DNA of 19,178 bases from contig CAZMGD010000083.1 of NCBI GenBank assembly GCA_964565705.1, forward strand, positions 1-19,178, given 5' to 3'. The DNA is from CAZMGD01 sp964565705 (GTDB lineage Bacteria > Actinomycetota > Acidimicrobiia > Acidimicrobiales > Ilumatobacteraceae). The notes beneath the pieces were generated by a model. That model was not told the DNA's origin and searched no databases. It was given only the letters and a program-made list of their open reading frames with translations. A program made the position numbers and the translations under genes. Shown piece after piece: positions 14,229 through 19,178 of the stretch. Numbering within the stretch: the first letter of the stretch is position 1; every line of letters starts with the position of its first letter.

Positions 14229-15245
14229 CTACGGAGCCGCTCCCGTCACCGAGGCGCTCACCGAACGGTCCGAGCGGTCGGTCGAGCCGACCACGTCGGT
14301 GGTGACGTGCGAGGCGACCCGCAGCCACACCCGGTCGCCCACCCCGGCATCGAGGTCCAAGAACTTCGGCCGGGTGGTGGTGACCAAGGTGACCTCGTCG
14401 CCGCGGGCGACGTCGACGCGCACCTCGAACCCCACCCGCGTCACGCGGGTGATCGTGCCCTCCACGGCACCCCGGCCCGGATCGGTCCGCGCCAGGTCGA
14501 TGTCGTGCGGCCGAACCAATCGTCCCTCCAGCTCGGTGGTCTCTCCGAGGAACCGCATCACGAAGTCGTTGGCGGGCCGGTCGTACAGATCGTCGGGTGA
14601 ACCAACCTGCTCGACCCGACCCTCGTTGATCACCACGATCGTGTCGGCGACCTCGAGCGCCTCTTCCTGGTCGTGGGTGACGAACACCGTGGTGACATGG
14701 ACCTCGTCGTGCAGGCGCCGCAGCCAGTCGCGCAGCTCCTTGCGGACCTTGGCATCGAGCGCTCCGAAGGGCTCGTCGAGCAGGAGCACCTTTGGCTCGA
14801 CCGCCAGCGCGCGGGCCAGCGCCATCCGCTGGCGCTGGCCGCCTGACAGCTGGCTGGGAAGGCGGTCGCCGAACTGTCCGAGGTGCACGAGGTCGAGCAC
14901 CTCGTCGACCCGCTCACGGATCCTTGCCTTGGGCACCTTGCGGATCTCCAACCCGAACGCGACGTTGCGGCGCACCGACATGTGCTTGAACGCGGCGTAG
15001 TGCTGGAACACGAACCCGACGTTGCGGCGCTGGGGTGACAGGGTCGTGGCGTCGGTGCCCTCGATGTGCACGGTTCCGGAGTCGGCCCGCTCGAGGCCGG
15101 CGATCACCCGCAGCAGCGTGGACTTGCCGCCACCGGACGGGCCGAGCAGCGCCAGCAGCTCACCGGTCGGGATGCTGACCGACACGTCGTCGAGCGCGAC
15201 GAACGTGCCGAAGCGCTTGCTGACGTGGCTGACTTCGATGCTCAT
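14229..15245 (-). CDS. cysA: sulfate ABC transporter ATP-binding protein
   Basis: CysA hydrolyses ATP on the cytoplasmic side of the CysTW permease to import sulfate (and often thiosulfate). In the 338-residue protein Walker A is GPSGGGKST at residues 35-43, the Q-loop is in FVFQHYAAFKHM, the signature is LSGGQRQR at 133-140, Walker B is VLLLDEP at 153-159, and the switch histidine is H191 in FVTHDQEEAL. The segment VFQHYAAFKHMSVRRNVAFGL and the C-terminal LVRPHDIDLARTDPG, within a TOBE-like domain, are typical of CysA rather than of other oxyanion or sugar ATPases. It is a little shorter than enterobacterial CysA (about 365 aa). The ATG lies 21 bases after the cysW stop, with no clear ribosome site. 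Confidence 0.93.
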   Translation of the reverse strand: MSIEVSHVSKRFGTFVALDDVSVSIPTGELLALLGPSGGGKSTLLRVIAGLERADSGTVHIEGTDATTLSPQRRNVGFVFQHYAAFKHMSVRRNVAFGLEIRKVPKARIRERVDEVLDLVHLGQFGDRLPSQLSGGQRQRMALARALAVEPKVLLLDEPFGALDAKVRKELRDWLRRLHDEVHVTTVFVTHDQEEALEVADTIVVINEGRVEQVGSPDDLYDRPANDFVMRFLGETTELEGRLVRPHDIDLARTDPGRGAVEGTITRVTRVGFEVRVDVARGDEVTLVTTTRPKFLDLDAGVGDRVWLRVASHVTTDVVGSTDRSDRSVSASVTGAAP

Positions 15246-15266
15246 GTGCGGAGAGGGTTCATGGGA

Positions 15267-16187
15267 TTAGCGATCCTTGTGCTTCGGCCGGATGATGCCG
15301 ACGACGATGATGCATGCAACCGACACGGCCGCCAGGAGGAAGGCGGTCGCATACGCGCCGGTCTTGTCGAAGTTGAGGTACCTCTCCTCGACCACCAGTG
15401 TGGCGGTACGAGTTCGGCCGAGCACGTTGCCCGACACGACCTTGACCGCTCCGAACTCACCGAGCGAGCGGGCCAGCGTGAGCACGACGCCGTACACCAC
15501 GGCCCACCGGATGCTCGGCAGGGTGATCCGCCAGAACGTCTGGCGGCCACTCGCCCCGAGGCTGTGGGCGGCCTGCTCCTGCTCGATGCCGACCTCCTGG
15601 AGCACCGGCACGACCTCGCGGAGCACGAGTGGCAAGGACACGAACACGGTGGCCAGCACCATGCCCGGCGTGGAGAAGATCACCCGGACGCCGTGATCTT
15701 CGAGCCACGGACCGAACCACCCGCGCCTGCCGCTGTAGACGAGCAGCAGCGACAGGCCGACCACGATCGGCGACACCGACAGCGGGATGTCGAGCAGCGC
15801 GTTCAGCAACCGGCGCCCGGGGAACCGATAGCGCACGATCAAGATGCCCATCGTCACGCCGAACACGGTGTTGATCACGACCGAGATCAGGGCGATCCGC
15901 ACGGTCAGCAGCAGCGCGTGCCGCGTCTGCTTGTCCGCGATGATCTCGCCGACCTCGTCGAACCTGTACGACTTGATCTCGTTCCACAGGCCCGACGTCG
16001 CGCTGTCGGCGAGCGCGTTGTGGAGCACGAGCGCCACCGGCCAGGCGACGAGGAAGAACAGGTAGGTGACGACGATCAGCCGGAACACCCACTTGCGGAC
16101 GGTGGCCGCCGTGTCGCGATCGGCGCGGGCGCGCACCGCCGGACGGTCGGGCACCGGGGTCGCGACGTCGTCGAGGGTGATCGTCAT
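15267..16187 (-). CDS. cysW: sulfate ABC transporter permease CysW
   Basis: This is one half of the transmembrane channel for sulfate. The 306-residue protein has a charged N-terminal tail (1-32) and then about six hydrophobic helices, beginning with FRLIVVTYLFFLVAWPVALV. The inner-membrane permease family EAA loop reads EQEQAAHSLGASGRQTFWRITLPSI and contacts CysA. Other family segments are LLNALLDIPLSVSPIVVGLSL and LARSLGEFGAVKVVSGN. The latter, with E-F-G-A-V-K-V-V-S-G, is the CysW form, in contrast to SEYGSLVLLSGN in its partner. The ATG is one base after the cysT stop and follows GGAG five bases upstream (16193-16196), the best ribosome site in this operon. Paired order cysT-cysW-cysA supports the assignment. 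Confidence 0.93.
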   Translation of the reverse strand: MTITLDDVATPVPDRPAVRARADRDTAATVRKWVFRLIVVTYLFFLVAWPVALVLHNALADSATSGLWNEIKSYRFDEVGEIIADKQTRHALLLTVRIALISVVINTVFGVTMGILIVRYRFPGRRLLNALLDIPLSVSPIVVGLSLLLVYSGRRGWFGPWLEDHGVRVIFSTPGMVLATVFVSLPLVLREVVPVLQEVGIEQEQAAHSLGASGRQTFWRITLPSIRWAVVYGVVLTLARSLGEFGAVKVVSGNVLGRTRTATLVVEERYLNFDKTGAYATAFLLAAVSVACIIVVGIIRPKHKDR

Positions 16188-16188
16188 C

Positions 16189-17037
16189 TCAGCTCCGCCT
16201 CGCGATCCGGCGCTGGAGCAGGTCGATCGCCACGATCACCACGAGCGAGATCGCCAGCAGGATCGTGGCCACCGCTGCCGCGCCGGCGCGGTTGTCGTTC
16301 TCGATGCTCGACAGGATCCGCACCGAAGTGACCTCGGTGCGCAGCGGGCGATTGCCCGACAGGAGCACCAGCGAGCCGTACTCGCTGACCGCACGGGCGA
16401 AGGCCAGTGCCGCCCCGGAGGCGATCGCCGGAGTGAGCGCCGGCAGCGTGACCCTGCGGAACGTGGTGAAGCTGCTCGCCCCGAGCGACGCGGCGGCCTC
16501 CTCGGTCTCCGGGTCGAGCTGTTCGAGCACCGGCTGCACGGCGCGCACGACGAACGGCAACGTGACGAACAGGAACGCCAGGATCACGGCCGGGCGGGTG
16601 TTGGCGAAGTGGAGGCCGATCGGACTGTTCGGGCCGTACAGCGACAGCAGCACGAGGCCGGCAACGATCGTCGGCAACGCGAACGGGATGTCGATCAGCA
16701 CCTCGAAGAACCGCTTGCCGACGAAGTCATCGCGCACCAGCACCCACGCGATCAACGTGCCCATCACGACGTTGATCAGCGTGACGATCAGCGCCGCACC
16801 GACGGTCAGCTTGATCGCGGCGAACGTCTGCTCGTTGGAGATCGCGCGCCAGAACTCGCTCCACCCCCCATCGGCGGCGGTGACGATGACCGCCGCCAGG
16901 GGGATCAGGGCGAGCAGCGAGAACCACAGCACCGACACGCCGAGGGCCAGGCCGGATCCGCGGCCGAGGGGGAACGTCCCTTCGGCCTCGGCGCTCGCGA
17001 CCCGGGCCGTGGCCCCCGACGTGGCGATGTCGGTCAC
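16189..17037 (-). CDS. cysT: sulfate ABC transporter permease CysT (CysU)
   Basis: This is the second transmembrane subunit of the sulfate importer. The 282-residue protein starts with a 28-residue cytoplasmic tail, then ALGVSVLWFSLLALIPLAAV, the long first helix. It includes FFEVLIDIPFALPTIVAGLV, the SulP-type permease motif LYGPNSPIGLHF typical of CysT, the EAA loop ETEEAAASLGASSFTTFRRV, and FARAVSEYGSLVLLSGNRPLRTEV. The sequence LPALTPAIASGAALAFARA next to it is also conserved. The start is a GTG at 17037, six bases after the stop of the binding-protein gene, within a GAGCTGAG context that may act as a weak ribosome site. About six membrane helices are visible, as expected. Confidence 0.93.
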   Translation of the reverse strand: MTDIATSGATARVASAEAEGTFPLGRGSGLALGVSVLWFSLLALIPLAAVIVTAADGGWSEFWRAISNEQTFAAIKLTVGAALIVTLINVVMGTLIAWVLVRDDFVGKRFFEVLIDIPFALPTIVAGLVLLSLYGPNSPIGLHFANTRPAVILAFLFVTLPFVVRAVQPVLEQLDPETEEAAASLGASSFTTFRRVTLPALTPAIASGAALAFARAVSEYGSLVLLSGNRPLRTEVTSVRILSSIENDNRAGAAAVATILLAISLVVIVAIDLLQRRIARRS

Positions 17038-17043
17038 CTCAGC

Positions 17044-18141
17044 TCAGCCCTCGGCCTTGCCCGAAGCGAGGATCGCCTGGGTGACGATGCCGGTGTCCTC
17101 GGCGAAGAACTTCTCGGAGAGGGCGCTCCAGCTCTCGAAGTCGTCGGCGACGGTCAGCAGGTTGGTGACCGGCGGGAACGGGTTGGCAGGGTCGTTGGCC
17201 CCCTCGACGTCGCCGATGTCGGCCACCTCGACGAGCGGGCGGAAGCCCTTGCGGGCGAACTCGCGCTGCCCGTCCTCACCGAGCACGAACTCGAGCCAGT
17301 CCCACGCCAGCGGGTTGGCGTCGATCAGCACGGCGCCGGGGTTCTCGATGAGCATCGTGGTCTCGGGGATGATGTAGTCGAACTCGGCACCGTTCTGGCG
17401 GGCGAGGATCGCCTCGTTCTCGTAGGTCAAGAACACGTTGCCGGTGCCGCTGAGGAACGCCTGGGTGGCATCGCGGCCGCTGTTGGGCAGCGCCACGACG
17501 TTGTCGAACAGGTCGGCGAGGTACTGGTTGGCCTCCTCCTCGGTGCCACCGTTCTCGATGACCTGACCCCACGCCGCGAGTGCGTTCCAGCGGGCGGCAC
17601 CCGACGATGCCGGGTTCGGGGTGACGATCTCGATGCCGTCGGCGGTCAGGTCCTCCCAGTCGTCGATGCCGAGCGGGTTGCCGGGGCGCACGGCGAACAC
17701 GACGATGGAGGTCGACACGACGCCCTTGTTCGAACCGTCGTCCCAGGTGTCGGCCACGAGGTCGTTGTCGACCAGGCGGGTGACATCGCTGCTGACCGAG
17801 AAGTGCACGTAGTCGGCTTCGAGACCGTCGACCACGGCCCGGCTCTGGTCGCCGGACGCGCCGTACGAGCTGACGAACTCGACGCCCTTGCCCGGGCCCG
17901 CCTCGGCCCACGCCTCGGCGATCGCCACGTTGGCGGCCTCGGGCACGGCGAAGCCGACGAGGTTGATGACCTTGTCCACCGGCTCGTCGGCCGCTGGCGT
18001 GGCGGTGGTGGCAGACGCGCCGGTGGTGGCGGACGCCTCGGTCGTGGTCGGCTCGTCGGCACCATCGTCGTCACCGCCGCAGGCGGCGACCGCCAGGGCG
18101 ACAGCCGCGACAAGGGCAGTCAGCTTCATGCTGGATCTCAT
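17044..18141 (-). CDS. sbp: sulfate-binding lipoprotein of the ABC transporter
   Basis: This extracytoplasmic receptor captures sulfate for CysTWA. The 365-residue precursor has a lipoprotein signal peptide (MRSSMKLTALVAAVALAVAA) with lipobox VAAC and predicted lipidated Cys21. An Asp/Thr/Ala-rich linker runs to about residue 55. The mature domain shows FVSSYGASGDQSRAVVDGLEADYVHFSV, GIEIVTPNPASSGAARWNALAAWG and LPNSGRDATQAFLSGTGNVFLTYENEA, the ligand-binding segments of the Sbp/CysP family. I choose the ATG at 18141, preceded by GAGAG nine bases upstream; an in-frame GTG at 18168 would add nine residues before a normal signal peptide. It heads the sulfate operon and has a strong promoter with an embedded dyad upstream. 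Thiosulfate preference (CysP) cannot be ruled out. Confidence 0.92.
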   Translation of the reverse strand: MRSSMKLTALVAAVALAVAACGGDDDGADEPTTTEASATTGASATTATPAADEPVDKVINLVGFAVPEAANVAIAEAWAEAGPGKGVEFVSSYGASGDQSRAVVDGLEADYVHFSVSSDVTRLVDNDLVADTWDDGSNKGVVSTSIVVFAVRPGNPLGIDDWEDLTADGIEIVTPNPASSGAARWNALAAWGQVIENGGTEEEANQYLADLFDNVVALPNSGRDATQAFLSGTGNVFLTYENEAILARQNGAEFDYIIPETTMLIENPGAVLIDANPLAWDWLEFVLGEDGQREFARKGFRPLVEVADIGDVEGANDPANPFPPVTNLLTVADDFESWSALSEKFFAEDTGIVTQAILASGKAEG

Positions 18142-18169
18142 GGGGGTTGACTCTCGCTTCGTGTTCACG

Positions 18170-18184
18170 GGCCGCGGCGCGGCC
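18170..18184 (-). other. GC-rich hairpin in the leader of the sulfate operon
   Basis: GGCCGC (18170-18175) and GCGGCC (18179-18184) form a six-pair all-GC stem with a three-base loop, about 12-27 bases after the predicted transcription start and about 30 bases before the sbp ATG. It could affect mRNA stability or attenuation, but no antiterminator partner is evident. Confidence 0.4.
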
Positions 18185-18202
18185 GTCGAGTGGAGAGCGA
18201 GT

Positions 18203-18231
18203 ACGGTAGTAAATACGACTTACTAGGTCAA
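18203..18231 (-). promoter_or_regulatory. promoter of the sulfate uptake operon
   Basis: On the minus strand TTGACC (18231-18226) and TACCGT (18208-18203) are separated by exactly 17 bases. Five of six -35 bases match TTGACA, and the -10 fits TANNNT. Transcription would start near 18196, giving a leader of about 55 bases before the sbp ATG. This is the best-formed promoter in the window. Confidence 0.7.
18207..18225. promoter_or_regulatory. candidate repressor operator inside the sulfate promoter
   Basis: TAGTAA (18207-18212) and TTACTA (18220-18225) form a perfect six-base inverted repeat around a seven-base AT-leaning spacer. It fills the space between the -35 and -10 boxes and overlaps the -10. 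The AT content is striking against the flanking GC-rich DNA. The location suggests repression, probably by a sulfur- or cysteine-responsive regulator, but no such regulator gene is in the window and I cannot name the family. Confidence 0.55.
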
Positions 18232-18262
18232 GTTGAGTGGGTTACTCGACCTGCTCGAGCGA

Positions 18263-19178
18263 TCAACACCCCACGATCTCGACGGGGATGCCGTTGACTG
18301 CGGCGTTGCCGGACAGTGCGTCGACGAAGTCGCCAGGACAGAGGATGTTGTTGTTGACGCCGGCGTGCTCGCGAGCGACCGACAGGCGCGTGCCCGGCTT
18401 GTCGTGGCCCCAGCCGTGGGGCAGCGACACGACGCCCTGCATCATCTCGTCGGTGATCTCGACGGGCACGACGAGTGAGCCGGACTCCGACGACACCCGG
18501 GCCACCGAACCGTCGGCGATCCCGAGGCGCGCCGCGTCGTGCGGGTGGACCATCAGCGTGCAACGATCCTTGCCCTTGACCAGCACCTTGACGTTGTGCA
18601 GCCAGGTGTTCTTCGAACGCAGGTGGCGGCGGCTGACGAGCACCATCCCATCGACCGGCGCCTCGAGCCGCTCGCGCAGGCGGGGCAGGTCGGAGACGAC
18701 ATACTCGGGCGCGAGGTGGATCTTGCCGTCGGGCGTGCAGACCACCTCCTCGACCCGGGGGATCGCCGGGCCGAAGTCGAGGCCGTCCGGATGGTCCTTG
18801 AAGTCCTGCAACGTGACGCCCTCGCGCTCGCCGTAGCGGTCGCCGAACGCTCCGGTGCGGACCGCCCAGTCGATCATCCGCTCGGGCCCGCCGCGGTCGT
18901 AGAGCGGCAAGATCTTCGTCGGGTCGAGACCCTTCGCGAAGCACAGCATGCTGAACCACGCGTCGTCGATCGCGGCGACGTCGGTGTCGGCGTCGTGGCG
19001 TCCGGCCAGGATCTGCCCGAGGCGGATCAAGACCTCCCACTCCTCCTGCTGCGAGTCGTCGAGCGGGAACACCGGATCCGACCACTTGCCGGCGGACCGT
19101 GCAGCGAGTCCCCAGAGGAGGTCGTCGAAGTGTGGCGACTCGATCGGCGACGGGCCGGGGAAGATCACGTGCGCGTGG
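18263..19178 (-). CDS. molybdopterin oxidoreductase, C-terminal part (5' end off window)
   Basis: The frame is open to the right edge (HAHVIFPGPSPIE at the edge), so the GTG at 19168 is an internal codon and the gene starts outside. The visible 305 residues are the end of a large molybdenum enzyme of the DMSO reductase/formate dehydrogenase superfamily. HAHVIFPGPSP matches the segment following the cofactor core. Residues from about RRHLRSKNTWLHNV onward form the molybdopterin-dinucleotide-binding domain, with LMVHPHDAARLGIADGSVARV, GVVSLPHGWGHD, and GVNNNILCPGDFVDALSGNAAVNGIPVEI at the end. The substrate cannot be told, because the iron-sulfur and active-site ligand region is off window. It runs in the same direction as the sulfate operon but is separated from it by 121 bases that hold the sulfate promoter. 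Confidence 0.88.
   Translation of the reverse strand, partial: HAHVIFPGPSPIESPHFDDLLWGLAARSAGKWSDPVFPLDDSQQEEWEVLIRLGQILAGRHDADTDVAAIDDAWFSMLCFAKGLDPTKILPLYDRGGPERMIDWAVRTGAFGDRYGEREGVTLQDFKDHPDGLDFGPAIPRVEEVVCTPDGKIHLAPEYVVSDLPRLRERLEAPVDGMVLVSRRHLRSKNTWLHNVKVLVKGKDRCTLMVHPHDAARLGIADGSVARVSSESGSLVVPVEITDEMMQGVVSLPHGWGHDKPGTRLSVAREHAGVNNNILCPGDFVDALSGNAAVNGIPVEIVGC

Noticed and set aside
16066..18150. A 694-codon open frame on the plus strand opposite the sulfate genes
   Set aside because: The translation is Arg/His/Asp/Gln/Gly-rich with no domain pattern, and it lies antisense to four well-supported cys genes. Long antisense frames are expected at this GC content.
18245..18259. CTCGA-N5-TCGAG hairpin as terminator of the molybdopterin oxidoreductase gene
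   Set aside because: It has only five pairs and no T-run, so it is too weak to call.
1..19178. CRISPR array, tRNA/rRNA genes, IS elements or defence genes
   Set aside because: I looked for regularly spaced repeats, tRNA-like cloverleaf ends, transposase motifs and known defence domains, and saw none. Nearly all sequence is accounted for by ordinary coding genes.

Overview
The window is about 19.2 kb of dense, very GC-rich DNA. It has short intergenic gaps, many stop/start overlaps (ATGA, GTGA, TGATG), frequent GTG starts and few Shine-Dalgarno sites. Together with coenzyme F420 biosynthesis genes (a CofD/FbiA and a CofE protein), a PadR-DrrA-DrrB type efflux cassette and an Asp/Gly/Thr-rich lipoprotein, this points to an Actinomycetota chromosome. 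The overall style suggests Acidimicrobiia/Ilumatobacter-like bacteria; that rank is inference from protein style only. I see no rRNA, tRNA, IS element, phage gene or CRISPR array. No gene-free stretch exceeds about 125 bases.

Layout. (1) 1-372, minus: the 5' part of a GDP-mannose 4,6-dehydratase gene running off the left edge. (2) 447-2889, minus: padR regulator, ABC ATPase and ABC-2 permease, overlapping by 1 and 4 bases, a likely self-regulated efflux cassette. (3) 2956-6532, plus: GT4 glycosyltransferase, fbiA (cofD), cofE and a SAM methyltransferase. The last three overlap by 4 bases, and the operon ends at a 10-bp perfect inverted repeat that also ends the convergent minus-strand run. 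(4) 6546-18141, minus: an unbroken series of eleven genes with gaps of 54 bases or less. In transcription order these are sulfate-binding lipoprotein, cysT, cysW, cysA, an unrecognised 432-aa protein, three GT4 glycosyltransferases, a membrane-anchored protein with three His-x-His pairs, a mannose-1-phosphate guanylyltransferase-like nucleotidyltransferase, and an extended SDR lacking the catalytic Tyr and Lys. (5) 18263-19178, minus: the C-terminal part of a molybdopterin oxidoreductase running off the right edge.

How they fit. Nucleotidyltransferase, Gmd, SDR and four GT4 enzymes indicate GDP-mannose/deoxysugar supply and assembly of a surface or secreted glycan. The sulfate importer has a well-formed promoter (TTGACC-17-TACCGT) whose spacer holds an AT-rich inverted repeat, TAGTAA-N7-TTACTA, a classic repressor position. 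The importer is followed without an evident terminator by the glycan genes.

The points I find most worth following are the sulfate operator, the catalytically degenerate SDR, the His-x-His membrane protein, the unrecognised protein between cysA and the glycosyltransferases, and the stand-alone CofE lacking the flavin domain of mycobacterial FbiB. I do not see a clearly new defence or mobile system.
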